Positions 49,055 through 62,989 are shown, numbered from the stretch's first letter. The stretch: 64,000 bases of DNA from Zonotrichia leucophrys gambelii (GCF_028769735.1 NC_088178.1:13976857-14040856); one strand, 5' to 3'. The notes: generated by a model from the letters alone, not told the origin. A program made the numbers and translations.

Positions 49055-52000
49055 GTAAGAGTTCTGTGCTGTCTCCTAAAGATTGAGGAATGAGCTAAGG
49101 CAACCCGAGCTTCCCTGTCCCAAAGGATGATAAACAAATATCCTGATTCAGCCTGGGATACTGCTCTGAATGCAGATCACAGGGGAACTTTACGCAGACA
49201 ATAAGAGGAATTGTTAAACATTAGTTTAACAAAAATCAAACATCCACATTTTGGCATGGGTTTACAAAATAATATACCCTGTATATTTTTATATATATAT
49301 ATATATAAAAAAAAAATATATATATTTTTTAATATATATTTATATATATATATATATTTTTATATATATATTTTATATTTTTTTTATAAAAGTTGTCATT
49401 TAGAAAAGGTTTCACTTTTATTTCCATTTCTATTGCTCTCACAATCTTCATCTTAACAAAACACAGTAATGTTTACATACCATAATTGGCGGAAGTCTGA
49501 GTCACAAATATCTTCCTCATTTGGAAAGATCACATCAGAAGGTCTAAACACAGGTAATTTGTGTACATCCCACCTCATCCCTGCTGAGGAGAGGATGAGT
49601 GCTTGCACAGTTCTGACCCTTCTTTTCCATTAGGGACTTTGCTGTGAATTAAGACTTGATCACTGCATCATTTGTTGTTTTTATCAGCTCAGTATCAAAA
49701 TTCAACTCAAATTCATGAGAGTTGGAACAAGCCCTGTAAGACATTCTAGACTGAGTAGAAGGGTATAGTGCGAAGTTATTCAGCTATGACTTGTTGTATT
49801 GGGTATTTTGAGAATTGTTCACAAGATAATGAGATATAAGTATTGTGTATTCTGTCCAATAATTCTTCAGATCACTGCCAAAGGTTTTTGCAAATTTAAT
49901 GTGAAGCACTTAGTTATTTGGCTAACAGTCCTGCTGTTACATTCTCTTGGTCAAGATAAGACTTCTGGACCATGTGTAGAAATTGATTAATCATAAAATG
50001 TGTTTAGCTACTGAAGTTCTTAGTAGGAGCTAGAACTGATTGTGTACAAGTAGGTCACTGTATTTCCTCAATGTTTTCTGACAAGTTCAATATTGATTTA
50101 ATAATTACACAACTTCTACAGCTCATAGGTTTGACTGTCTTAAAATATGAATGTAAATATGACGTTTTTGTAACTGCTACTGTGAACAGATTAGGAAATT
50201 ATTTCAGTTGATTGCAGTGAAACTGGATGTGTTTCAATTGATATCTGGTTTTGTGTGCATTGGGACTGTGTTTTGTAATCTTTTCAGGTACTGTAGTGTG
50301 GAATGTATTACAGTTGTCAATGTAGCATTATTTTTCAGGGCTGGTTTACAGGTTTTCAACGCAGCACTAAATTTTCAAACTGTCATTGACATGGTAAATT
50401 GATTTGTAGATAGTTATGCAACATTTCATTCAACTCAACAGAATGTTCCAACACATGACTGTTCAGCTTCAGATATGTTAAGCCTACATCAAATCTTGAT
50501 GTATTGCTGATGACTTCAGTGAATATGAATTTGAGTCAAAATTTTTCCTTTTAAAATGATGTGTGTATATAATTTTTTTCCCTCCCCAGACACAGATTTT
50601 GCAAGGTGACAGCATGATGCCATTTTGGTTTTGTTTTTTCTTTTGGCAGTTAATTGCTAGGACTCTTTAAGCTAAATTCTAGTAAAATTAGTGCTGGTTC
50701 ATATTTTTATGGGCCTTTATCTTGAGCAATGTCTCCATTCACTGTTGGGTTTTGGCTAATGACAATTAAATGTATAATTGAATTATGTGCTTGAAAAAAA
50801 TACAGACACAATAATCTCCAAGTTCTGTTTACATTAGGGTATTTGCATCCTCAGTTTCATTGCCTATTGTATTAAGGATTTCTGGGAAGGTTGAAAACAG
50901 ATCAGCTCAGTCAGTCATACATGAGTGCAGACTGGTTTGTTTTCACAGTAGGGACTAATGGTTGTTATCTGGTCTCCAGCCTATTATGACACAGTTTTGT
51001 TTTGTGTCTGTCTTTGACAGAATGCTGTGTCTAGGAGCAAAGTGCCTAATCAGTTACACTTGTTTCCCAACACTGAACTTTGCTGTAGTCAGACGTGAGA
51101 GAAAATTGCTAAAATTTTCAATTCTAGTAATTAAATGCTAATGTCCTTCTAATGTACTTACTTGGATCAGAGCAAAGGCTATCTTCTCTGTGTGCTGTTA
51201 TTTTGAGCTCTAAACAGCAACATTGTATTTGATGCCGGTTCAACAGTTTCCAGAGAGTGCTTCAAGTGATAAGTCACTTAAGTAAGTAAGCATTTTCACA
51301 GGGTTAAAAGTGACATTAAATTTTTGGAGTATTTGTGAAAATATTTTCCTGTTTTCTAAAACATCTTGATTCTGAAATGACTTTGAACAGGACATGTCTC
51401 AGTACATTTGGATTCCATTTGATTCATCCTGTCTAACTCTAGCAACTTGGGCTGTGTTTCCACAGTAATTAATACCAAGATCTGTGCATTGACATAATGC
51501 CCAGCAACACATTAGAGCTGGATGAAACATGTGCACATGATCACATATCTGTTGAATTAGGCTGAGTACACAATACAAAGGTCACTGGCTTGATGCTTTT
51601 ATGCCATCTTTATGGCAGTCAGTGATAGGGAAGTGAGTGGGGCAACTGATTTTTGAGTGGCATTAGCTAATCAGTAGGAAAATAAATATTCAAAATTGTT
51701 ACACCACTTCAGCCCAGCAAAATAATAGTGGATCAGTGATTTGAATAATGGGGCTCTGCTATTTTTGATCTGTACCAGAAAAATTAAATGCTGCTGTACC
51801 GTTGACTGTAATTGAAGCTACACATTCTAGTGCTTTTGCTCTTTGAAACATTACAAATGCAGCCAGAGTGCTTTGGGGCAGTGCTATGTAGTGTCAACCT
51901 GTCAGATTCCAACCTCATGCTAAAGCATGCTGGTAACTTTGCCAACAGAGGGAGAGGAAGCTTTGAACAGTTTGATCTGCATGACAGAGGTGGCATTGCT

Positions 52001-55000
52001 ACCTGTGTGGTCTGTTTTGCTCCTATTGAGAGACACAAGGATTTGGAGTTTTTTTGCTTTCTCTGTTTGAGAAAGTCAGTAATATAAATGCTGTTACAGA
52101 GTTGTTAACAAACACCTCTGACAGTACCATTTCATCTACTGAAAGTTCCAAATTTGCTTACTGGTGCTTTCTCACACTGTTTATTCTTGCCTCTACATCA
52201 GTAATGTTTGAAATGAAAAACATCTGTCACGGGCAAGGAGAGGCTGGTAATTCCCCTGTATCTGAGACTTTTTACAGAAACATGGAGAAACAGAAACTCG
52301 GAGTGAGTCTTAGATCCCCAGTAACAGTTCCACCACTGCTAAAAGCAAAGAGGAAAACAGGCCCTCTGGTAAAAAGGAACCCAAAAGACCTTGTCCAGCT
52401 TCCTTCCAGTTTAAGGTATCATTTACCAAAACTAGTCAATAAAAGAAAACTGGATTTAGTGCCATTTTACCAGTGTATTTTGAACTTTTGAAACAGGTCT
52501 GTCTAATCAATGCCAGAACAAGTTGCTTCACATGATTTTCAATACCAAATTTAAAGAGGGGGAAAGGGACACAACATATTATTGCCACAGAATCTGTGTG
52601 GTTTATTTTTAATAATTTTTTAATTACTAATTATTTTTTGTTCAAGATGATTGTTTTCTTGTATTATATCTGACAATGAGTTGATGTAACTCTTGAAACT
52701 CTCTTGCTGTACTACAACATTGTTTGCAAAATGATCAGCTATGGGATGTGTCTGCTTGCAAGCTTTTCTGAGACTGGGGATTGCACGGTTTCTGAACACC
52801 AACTCCTAACAGGTAACTCCTTGGGAGTTTCTGAAGGACCTTGTGTCTCCAGACCCAAGATAGATCAAATAGCAAGAAATCATGTTGGTAGATTAATTAT
52901 GGAGGTCTGGATGGGTGCTGACTAAACTTGCCTGTTTCAGCTGGCAACCAGGGAGGACATTAGAAAGTAGAGTTGCCATAGCTCATAGTTTTCAAAATTA
53001 ATATTGTCAGATTCCGAGAGCTGAAGCATTTTTCAAGTCATATCATCATTTTTATTTGCCATGATGTCTTTGACTAACTTGAAAAGTACCAGCAAATAAA
53101 CTTAATTTCCTAGCCATTAGGAATTATCACTTTTTCTATGTGGCATCTGTGGGGAGTCAAGGCTTGAGTGTAGTATTTTGTTTATTTGGATCCTTTTTAT
53201 TCTAAGATAAGTCTATAGTAGCAACTGGCTTTGACTTTTGTTTATCAGGTCATCTGCATGGACTGCTGTGTGAGCAATCCACACATGCCACGTCCTCATC
53301 ATGTGTAGCTACTACTGCATTTTATCACTGCAGAGCGGTGCTTTTGGAGTAAATGGGTTTTCTCCTGGCTATGTGAAGAAGACTGGAATTCTGACATTTA
53401 AGGACAAATTGAAATTTCCCAGTGAATTCACTTCTTGTGTCCCATTGTTTCCTTTGTTGCTGTAAGCCAAGCACATTTGAAAATGGTCTCAAGAACTGGC
53501 AAGTACTCTTATACCAACTCTTGGCATAATTAAAGCATGCAAGCCATAGCAGCACGGGAATTGGGACCTGTGTCCCAGTTGTGTTCCTCCTCATTTATCT
53601 GTTCAGTTAGCTGCTTTTCTGGGTGTCTTTGCAGGTGGAAAGATGCACCTGTACCTACTCCCCTCCTTCAGAAAGCCGAAGTCAAGGGTGGCCATAGGAG
53701 GCCCCCGCGATGTGTGATGTGTGGCCAGCAGTGCACACTGCTGCTTTCTCAGCCTCCCTCAGGGTGGTGTCACCAAGGACACTGCTCCAGTGCTCCTGTC
53801 TGTGGCAAGGTGATTCACAGACAGTGTGATGCCATATAGATAAACAGATGGCTCAGGGTATGGCAGGTTAAAATGAATGCTGATGGGGAGGGCTTGACAG
53901 AGGTGCGGTGCTCCTTTCAGGACATTGATGCTTCCAGACTCCATCCCACAGCTCAGTGAACTCATTTCCAAAGTAGATAGAAAGTATGAAAACAACAAAG
54001 CTTTGCAATGAGGAATTTGATCTAGTTTAATCTGGAGTAACTCGCAACCAGTGGGGCTATTGTAGGCAGTCCTGTGAATTTTTCCCTCTTGCATCCTGTA
54101 GGCAAATTCTCTTTAACAACTTTGCATCAAGTATGTGCAAGGATGGGTTGTGTAAATTGTTAAATGCGAAGACAAAGACCAGTTTTCAACTTCACCTGAA
54201 GACAAAACAAAATTTTAGGAAAAGAATGTAATGACTCATGCAAGTAAGAGTAATCACAGTTTAGGGAGGGCTGCCCAGCTACAATCCCATTACTTAGCAC
54301 GTAGTCATGCTCCAGAGGAAGTTACTGCCCCTTTTCTGGTTCTTAGTCATAAAAAAATGACAAGCATGACACTACTTCCTATGTAACTACAGTGCCTAAA
54401 AATTTCCTGAGTGATTAGAATCAGCCAGTAGGGACAATGTTATGTGTCAACCGATCAGAGGTTTTGGCATGGTTTGAAATGTCTTTCACCTGAACTGCGG
54501 AACGTGTGGTTTAGATAGAGGAGCAAGACATTTTCCTATATTTAAAGAGGAAAATAATAGTTTGCACTTGTGTAGCATCTTCCACTTGATAAGCTGATAG
54601 AGTACTATACAGTGTTCCCTGTGAAAAATAACTACCAGTGTGATGTATGTTACAAAAATGTTAGTATATGTCATACAGGAAGTAGGTGGGTCAGAATACT
54701 ACAACTGAATCTGAAATCCATGCATCTTAACTCCTCTTTCTGTATTCTCACCCTAATGTCATTTTTCTTGCACTGGACATATTGGTGAGGCATTTTGGTG
54801 TCCAACATGAGATCACAGTCTGGTGTTCTTTGGTTCCAAATTTTCTGTTTGGGGGAAAACAATTGACAAAAGAAGAGAGTGAGGTTTTGGTGTGCAGTTA
54901 AGTCTTGTTTTATGTGAAATTAGTTTGAATTTAGATCTTAACTTCAAGGCTCTGTTCAGTGCCAATAGGATGATATAATTTTTTGTAATTTGTTGAGAGA

Positions 55001-55739
55001 AAAATATAGAAGTCTGTCTGTCAGCATGCCACAAGTAGTGACTTATATTCCAGCACCAGTGAATGGATCTTTTCGAAAGCTGTTGTGTTTCACGTTTACC
55101 TCAACTTTTCTGCTTTGGAAGTTGTCGTAAACAGTGTGTGGCAACACCAGCACTGATAATGCTTCCCTACCGCTCATGCCTGCCTTAAGGTACTGGTGTT
55201 GCTATGGGAAGGGGAACACCAGTCAGAAGTGCTACTGAGCCTCCTTTACCATAGTGTACTCAATAAATTTAATTTTCTAATCTTCTGGCTCTGTCCCTTA
55301 CTGAATATTGGAATGCTACTTTCTGCCTTTATTTTCCTTTCTCTTATTTTACACTAAACTTCATCTTATTTGAGCTTTCTTATGCAAACATTCTACTCAT
55401 ATCTATGAAAATTCCTAGACTTTCCCAAGAATTTTTATCTCCTAACACCGACTTCAGCAACTTATGTGATGGCTAAAGAATCCTGTCTGAGTATGCCTTG
55501 GTTTGTACTAAAGCAAAATCCCTGTGGCTGAGGCAATGGTACAGCTGATGGTGCTCGAGGTAATTAGTTGAAAATGAAGGTTGTATCTATAATTATCTCA
55601 TTGTTTTGAAGGTATATTTTACAAAAGGAGGGTAGCTGACCATCTGTTCGGCAGGAGCTCCAGAATCTGTACAGCTATTTGACCCTTTGTTGTAGAAGAT
55701 GCGTTTTATCCCACCAACCTGTTGCACGAATAACTTCAC
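49055..55739 (+). other. BCAR3 intron, left part
   Basis: Intronic AT-rich DNA. It holds a TA-rich low-complexity block at about 49288-49390 and a 145-codon open frame at 52054-52491 discussed in the findings. No further recognisable exon. Confidence 0.55.
49288..49390. repeat. (TA)n / T-A homopolymer low-complexity block
   Basis: Runs of TATATA alternate with A and T tracts. The self-complementary sequence can form cruciforms and gives spurious Ile/Tyr/Phe/Lys ORFs on the + strand. Confidence 0.9.
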
Positions 55740-56660
55740 GCGGCTTGGTAGGAAGAGGGGGCGCCTACCAACGCAAGTAAATTGTGTGTGTGAAGTACGT
55801 AAAAGGCTCTGAATCGCCCGTGAACAGGGTGGGTTTAGCGAACTGTTAATTTTTGCTGTAGTGCTAATTTGAGAGACGCAGTTACGGAGGCGAAGTTGTT
55901 AAATCCACGGAAAAGGGCACGGGGCGGGCAGGGCCCGCGGGGGGCTGGTGCGCCGGGGGCTCAGCCCGAGCGGCCCCGAGGGTGTGGCCGGGGCCGAAGG
56001 CAGCGCCCGGGGCTGCGCAGCGCCCGCCGCCGCCGGAGCCGCCCCCGCCCCAGGTGAGGGGCGCCCGTCAGGGGCTCGTGGGGCGGGCGAGGCACGGAAC
56101 CGGGCCCGGGCTGTCGCGGACCGGGCAGCGGGCGATAGGGCGCTCGGGAAGGCTCTGGTTGAGTCACCCTTAAGTAATTGCGAACTGCGCTTCTTTGGAG
56201 CGAGCTGGTGCTGGCTACGCGCCGGCTCCTGCCGCGGCACGGCCAGACCTGGAACTCTCCCACAGCGTCCCGGCTCGTTTTCTGGCAGCTCCGCACCGCT
56301 GCTGTGGCGGTCCGGCCTCCGGCCGCCCCTCGCGGCTGCCCCGCTGCCCGCTCCGGTTCCGCGGCCCCGAGGGAGGGGCCCGGGCGGGACTCGCTGCCCG
56401 CAGGGCGCTTGGCCGGGACAGACGCTCCCGCCGATCCGCAGGAAGCCTGGAGAGGAGCGGCCGTGATCAGAGCCGGTAACTGCGGGGACAGCGCTGAGCT
56501 GTCGGGCACAGGATGCAGAGCTGGTTTGGGGTGTGAGTGTGTCCGGGTGTCGCCCTGTCCCCGCACCGCTGCGGGGCAGGGGGCGCGGGAGCAGGGCAGG
56601 GCTGGCCTGCGGGCTGCTGGACATGCCATAGCTGTGACAGTGACGAAGGAGACGTTGGAT
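55740..56660 (+). promoter_or_regulatory. Intragenic CpG island, probable BCAR3 alternative promoter
   Basis: Strongly GC- and CpG-rich between about 55890 and 56610, inside the intron before the classical BCAR3 coding exon. Good donors on the + strand occur at 56054 (CAG|GTGAGG) and 56475 (GCCG|GTAACT). A non-coding first exon ending at 56053 and spliced to 62668 would yield the SAM-less BCAR3 starting at 62676. Long ORFs on both strands (up to about 303 codons) are GC-rich artefacts. The island is seen; the promoter function is inferred. Confidence 0.6.
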
Positions 56661-59600
56661 CCAAGTGCTTAGGTTTTGTGGGCATTGATCCCATGGAAAG
56701 CTGTTAAATATAAAACAGGTATAAAACACTGGTGTGTACTCAGGATACCGAGATACTGCTCTGAGTAGAGAGGAAAGAAACGCTGTGTCCTCCCCCCCCA
56801 CCACCGTCATTTGAAGAGGAGAGGGCGCAAAAGCCCTTCTTTCCGTCCGAATTTGTGATTTCTGAAAGGCGGTGTTAGTTCGAAATAGTAATGCTGGAAA
56901 GGTTTTTCATTTAAATTGTATTGGTGTTTTTTTTTTTTGTTTTGGTTTTTTTTGGGGTTTTTTTTGGTTTTTTTTTGTGGGAACAGAGAAGCAGTCAAAA
57001 TAAATTGCTTCCTTTACCAGAGAAGGAACAAAAGGTTGTATTTTTGAAGCATTGGCTAAAAAACCCCTTAGATTTGACTGTAACCTTGGTAAAGTTCTCT
57101 GTTTCTGCCAGCAAAATGGGGAGAGAAGGTTTATTTCAAGTCAAGGTTTCATATTGTTCAGGATTACTGAGCTAACTGATTAGGCACTTGTATTTCAGAG
57201 ATAATTTCATGGCCAAATGAAGAAAGCTGTACTTATTATTGAATAATCTTCAATGATCACTTTTTCTTGGCATTTTTTATAGATATGAAGTCATTCTACG
57301 TGTAAAAATTCACAAAGAGAAGTATGGGGTTGATCTGTTTCTCTCATCTTGAAAAAAAAGACATTTCAAAAATAGTTTATCTGGGCTGTGTGTTTGCTGT
57401 TGCATGAGAATAATAGTTAAAAATAACATTTTAAATATACAGCTCAAGGATGTACGGGGGGAGGGTGGAAATTGTGTGGCATATATATAGAGAGAGAAGG
57501 ATATTGTGATAGCACTCCAAGACTCTTTGGAAGCAGTGACCTGACTAATCTTGTGGGGATGTTTGATGTTTGACAGACTCATGTTTTTTTCTGATAGTAG
57601 CTTAAAGCCTTTGAACTACTGCATGTGCTTTCTCAGTCTGTGTCTCTGTATCATAGCAGACTGTATGTTCTTGGACCTTAATATTTTTCTCAAAGTCTTG
57701 TGACATGTTTGCTAGACAAGCTACTGCATCAGTTTCTCTTTTTCATTACAAAAGCAGAAAATGCAGGTTGCAGATAGCTGCTTCTAAGGCGTTTTGGGGA
57801 GCAGAAATCCTTTCTTTTTTGTCACAATAATGAAGAATGCTACACTGCTTCTAGGGAGACAAGAACATGAAATCCATGTTGCATTTATAATGGCTACAGT
57901 TTTGATTGTATTTATTCCTATGTTCACTTTAAAGGCTTTCAAGTCATACTTTTTCTTTTTCCCTTATTTTCTTATTGCACAAACACAAAAAAAAAAAAAT
58001 TCTGAGGAAATTAATCTGCCGTTTTGTCCTGGCCTTGACTTTCTTCACCATTAAGAATGTTCCCTTCCTTTTTTTTTTCTGTGCACATCTGCATAGTGCA
58101 TGCAAATATGCCAAGTAACTTAGCAGGGAGAAGAGAGTAGTGGATCTTCCACTTGTTGAAATTTATTGTTGCTTATTTCAAGGGAGGCTTATTTCAAGGG
58201 AGGGAGGAATTTGTGAGGAGATTTGACGTGGCAAAAGTACACAGAGTTTTCACAAAAGTTTACTCCGTCTCTTAAATACCTGAGAACACACAGGTGAATA
58301 TCTTAAACCATGGTCAAGCCCTCTTAGCTTCATAGCCTATATAATGGTAAAGATTGGTGTATGATAACACTAGGTATCAACTCCAGTGATTCTGATCTAT
58401 GAAAGAGAATCACTTAAATGCCAGGTCAATAAGACTGTGAGAAAAATGTGGGTCTTTTAATGTCCAAAACTGATTTAGATCTGAGTTTTTAACTCTGAGT
58501 TTTGAAATAGCTTGGGAGTTTGATTTGGAATTCTGAAATTGTTTTTTTGTTTGTTTTTATGAGGTTTCCACTAGCATGAGTATATACAGCCTTGGAATGT
58601 TTATTATGCCATTCATGCATCTCTGAGGCTGAACTGAAGATTTCCCTTTCTTTCACTTCTCTTCCTCCAATATATTGAAACAGAAAAGTAGAAGCCACTG
58701 TCATTAGTTGTATTATCTTGTGCTGTGGAAGGGGCACCTAATCCTATACCTGAGTCACTTTGAATGCACCATCAGAACACCTCCTCAGGCTATGTGAACA
58801 TCACAAAGATTTCATGAGGACAAACTGAGCCAGAAAATTTGGATTTGCACCCCAAAGATGGCACAAGCAGAAGGATATTTAGTGTGTTGTTTTAGGGAAC
58901 TGAAAGTTATTTATTTCATTGTTCATGTTTATTTTTGTTTTGAGCAATGATGTGAAGAAACCAAATCCCAGCTGTTTGGACTTGTCTACCAGATATGTAT
59001 TTTATTTTATGTCCAGTCTCCTACTGTTATCCTAAATGCCATGTTGATTTGTACTTGCTCACCCTCAGTCATAACAAAAAATTAGAACCTGTCAGAAGCT
59101 ACCTGGAAGCCTTTCATGCTTTCAGCTTCTCTGAAGTCACAATGGGACTCCTAACAATTCTGTTCCCATTGATTCTTCCAAATTACAAACTGAAGGAAGA
59201 GAAGTGCCACTTTATGTATAAATACAAATTCATTTGCCATTTTTAACATTATATTGGCACAAGTCCATCTTGTTAACACCTAGTTAGGAGAAATTTGCAT
59301 GACTTCCGAAGTGTTCTGTTTTGTTAGTTGCTGCATTTTGACAAATAGGAATGTGTACTGTTAGATTTCAGTTCCTTTTGAGACATTGTTCTGTTACAAT
59401 TTCTACCATTTCTGTTGCTGATTGCATAATGGCCAATGTTCAAGGCACACTGTCTCTTAGGGAGTGAAATTTTCAGGGTTTCTATATCTGGCAAAGTCAA
59501 ACATTCTTTGAATCATATACTAAAGTATTTGAGACATTCCAGAGTCTTCAGCTGAAGAGGCTTCCACTTTTCAGCATTTATATTCAATAAAAGAAAACTG

Positions 59601-62600
59601 GATGGATGGTTTGGCAGGAGCTTTTGTTGCCAAGCTGATTGCAAGTTCTCTGTTAATATTTATGAAGAATATATAATACAGCACATGGGCAAACAGATAA
59701 ACGTGTGGTGGAAGCTAGCAGGCCTGTTGTTCTCAGTTTTGTTTGGGTTTTTTGTTTGGGTTGGTTTTTTATTTGTTTGGGTTTTGTTTTATGACTTTTT
59801 TGTTTGTTTGGGATTTTTTGAGGGGGTTTTAAAGAGGTTTTGTAGGGAGGATTGTTAGAAATATTATCGAAGCTGCACACATACTTGTGGCTACATGTAT
59901 TGCAAGTTCTTGAGTGCAGATATTTTTGTACTAACTGTGGAACTCTACCTTGATTCCTCAAAACAATAATCAGGTATGAATTTGAGGATTAGGTATTGAA
60001 TTTGTAAGTCATGTGAGTACTACTAAAAAGAAGCAACTATTAGGTCAACTCTGGGAGTTTGGTTTTGATTCTTAAGGGCATCTTAGGAGTAGGGGTGAAA
60101 TAGAAAATGCTATACATCAGGGGGTGGTTAATTTGTTGAAAACTCTCAGACTGTTGGGTTGAAACCTGGGTTGCTATAAGAATTACCTTGTGATTGGGTT
60201 AGGAGAGTGAATTCTCAGCTTTCTTTGTGGATCCTCAAACATGAAGGGGTTGACAATTTCATGTCACAGTAAGCCTATTGTGGACTCATCATTAAACCAA
60301 AGCTTTCTGTGCTTACATTAATTACAGCTTGGGTTTGCCACCTGCTTGCAGGTAATGTGTTCCATTTCAGCACAGCCATGGGAACCTTCCAGGAAAGGCT
60401 AAGGAGAACTCTCTCACTGGATAACCTGAACTAAACCAGTTGGAATTCAGGAGTTTGGGGGTGGCCTTTATATAAACCAATAAGAAAGTACAATAATTAA
60501 ATACAGACTCTCAGCAGACCTTGAAAGGAGAGCAACACCATTTGTGCCGTATGAGCCAGCTAGCTTCCAGTTTTTCAGAGTACATAAACAGGGTTTCTTG
60601 CTTTTCTACAGTGAATACACAAAGTTGAGTTTCAAATGACTGTGTAAACGATAAGAAGCCTTTTCCCCCCAATTGTTAGAGGTAATTTATATAATTCTAT
60701 TCTAAAGTAATTTATATAATTCTATTCTAATAATAAGAAACAAGCTCAGTGAGTTTGCTTTAGCTAGAGAAGGCTGCAGGTTTGTAGTAAGCATTTGCAT
60801 TTTAAATCTTCCTATCTTTATGCCAGTTCTTTTGCTTAGAACAGTTGTCATGCAAAACTAACTTTACAGCAATTATTGTGAAAATAATTATGTGATATTT
60901 TTAGTACTTGCCAAAACTAGCAGAAGCTGTGTCCTTCAACCACATTATAAATGGAGAGATTATTTAGTCTTTCACATCACATCAGTGTGATAATTTATGG
61001 CAGAATTTTTGTGAGAATGTATTTTGGTTTCTTTAGGATTTTGTATTTTATTTGGATCTGCATGACAAAAAATGTCAGTTCTTTGCCAACACCTCAACAC
61101 CTCAAATCTTTTCTACTCTTTTCATCAAGAGATGCGACCAGAGTCAAACAGGTTCCCCCTAGGCAAAAGTGCTATTCCCAGAGACTTTTCTACTGTAGTG
61201 CATAGTACCTGTGCTCTGACAGAGGCTTCGCAAATTGAAAAGTAAAAAAAAAAAAGTATTGCTAAGTATTTATTGTAGGACTTTCAATACAGGAGAATTG
61301 GGAGGGGATTTGTTGTTGAAGTCTGAAAACCTTGTCCAGCTGGTGAATCTCTGCAGTGCAAGTGACAGGAAAAAGCAGAATTTTTACATACTTTGATATC
61401 AGCTTTAGCATTGCTGTTAAAGTTAAGCCTGTTACTATAACCTCTGAGTAGAAGTAACAGTGCAGAAACATTTTGATGGTAGCTGTGATGCTAAGGTGGA
61501 GCAGGAGGACTATAGAGGCACCTCTGTTTTCCTTGCAAACCTGTGCATTCCCCAAAACAGGAAGAATTCTTGTGCAGCTGTGGGCTGCTGACTTCCAGGC
61601 TGCTGGGCCTTCAGGGTGCTCCTCTTATTTTTCAGTATGGAACTTGACTGAGGTGAGAACAGATTCCCCCTGTCCATAACTGTTCTTTCCAGAAGCACTT
61701 CTGCTTTCTGAGTTCATATCAATCTCTGCAGCATCTGTGGCTGTTCCAGTTTCTATGGGAAGCCCCTGGCTGATGAACACCTAGGTTAAATAATACAGGG
61801 CTGCTTGCCCTTTAGGTCTGGTGGTGTGTTCCAGGGTGGCTTTTGCAGGCTAATACAACCCCATGGGATAAGGCAGCAGTCTGTCTTCTGCAATACAACG
61901 CTATAAACTGAGCACAGGGCAGCATTTTTGGAGGAACAGAACTGTAATTTGTTAATGAGCCCGAAGTGTTGGTCTCACAAAGCTTTTTGCTCACGCTAAC
62001 AGAAAAACCTGTACTGTATGGCAAACTGCAGTTGATTGTACCAGAGACTGACAGCTTTGCAAATCTGTGTGTCAACAGCCATTTGAGCTAGCAGGCTGAG
62101 CATGCTGAAGAAGAGAATTCCAGTAATCTGCTCCTGCCCTTATCTCTTGGGTAGAGCCGTTTAGTTTACAGCCTGTTAGAAATATGTGACCAGTTATCTG
62201 CTAGATTTATTACTTGAGCAAGACTCCTTAGCAACAGGTTTTTCCTCACCGTGTGCCAGCTACTGGGTTAAAAAACATATTCTTCCAAACCAAGCTGTAG
62301 TACCCTTTATTTTTTGACAAATATTCTTAAAGCTTTGCTTGTTGTCAGTAATTCAAGTTGATGTCTGAATCTACAGAGGATGTGAAAAAGCAAAAAAGAG
62401 GAACTTGATGGATAAAAATGGGGAATTGCTGATGGCCTGCTTTTGCATGTTTGTCCAGATTGGTTGTTTTTTGGTTTTAACATGAATAAAGTTACATACA
62501 TGTGTGCTTGGTGTGCATTGGCATCAGCATGACTGGGTCTTGAGGTATCTGCCTCAATGCAAAGCAGAAGTTCAGTTTCAGATACCTTTGTTAGTCATGC

Positions 62601-62667
62601 TACTTAACTTCCTTTAAGGGCTTTGATGATTGATATACAGTAAGCAATCTTGGTTTTGTTTTTCCAG
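56661..62667 (+). other. BCAR3 intron, right part
   Basis: AT-rich intron. It contains poly-T/G-rich low-complexity tracts at about 56926-56977 and 59733-59830, a 25-bp tandem duplication at 60682-60730, and the branch/acceptor region ending TTTTTCCAG at 62667. No exon or transposon recognised. Confidence 0.55.
60682..60730. repeat. 25-bp tandem duplication
   Basis: GTAATTTATATAATTCTATT plus five bases starts at 60682 and repeats at 60707. Confidence 0.85.
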
Positions 62668-62989
62668 AACCAATAATGATAGCTGCAGGAAAATTTTCAA
62701 GTCTTCCCAGAAACGGCCCAGTGAACCACCAGTTCTCATTAGCTTCTTCCATGGATCTTTTGACCACAAAACCTTCACCAATTGAGCATCGCTCAAACTC
62801 CTTCCAAGGCATCTCTATCCATGGCACTCTGCCCAGGAAGAAGAGGGGAACAGTTCCCCCTAGGTCTTGTGATATGTTCAGCCACGTGGGAACGTTGCCT
62901 TACACCAGAGCATGGCAGCAGCCACCTTTTGGACAGGACGTTATAGAAGAGTACCCTCCAGAAAATGGAAAGAGCAAACTCCATGCCAG
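62668..62989 (+). CDS. BCAR3: BCAR3 exon with classical N-terminus (gene continues past window)
   Basis: BCAR3 (NSP2/AND-34) is a cytoplasmic adaptor with an SH2 domain and a C-terminal Cdc25-like domain that binds p130Cas. It promotes Cas/Src signalling, migration and anti-oestrogen resistance. The exon runs from acceptor TTTTTCCAG to donor GTATGT at 62990 (phase 2). From the internal ATG at 62676 the protein reads MIAAGKFSSLPRN, then NHQF.LASSMDLL, SIHGTLPRKKRG and a GTLPYTRAW block, closely matching the N-terminus of mammalian BCAR3. Upstream bases are open in frame and fuse to the SAM exon. The SH2 and GEF-like exons lie to the right of the window. There are therefore two plausible starts: 47300 (SAM form) and 62676 (classical form). 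Confidence 0.93.

Noticed and set aside
49211..49456. 81-codon Ile/Tyr/Phe/Lys frame
   Set aside because: Arises from the TA-rich low-complexity block.
55899..56810. Open frames of up to 303 codons on both strands
   Set aside because: They lie in a CpG island where stop codons are rare. Composition is Pro/Arg/Ala/Gly-rich in all frames with no family resemblance.
10723..62667. Looked for a miR-760-like hairpin, known near this locus in mammals
   Set aside because: No stretch matching the mature sequence was found on either strand by eye.
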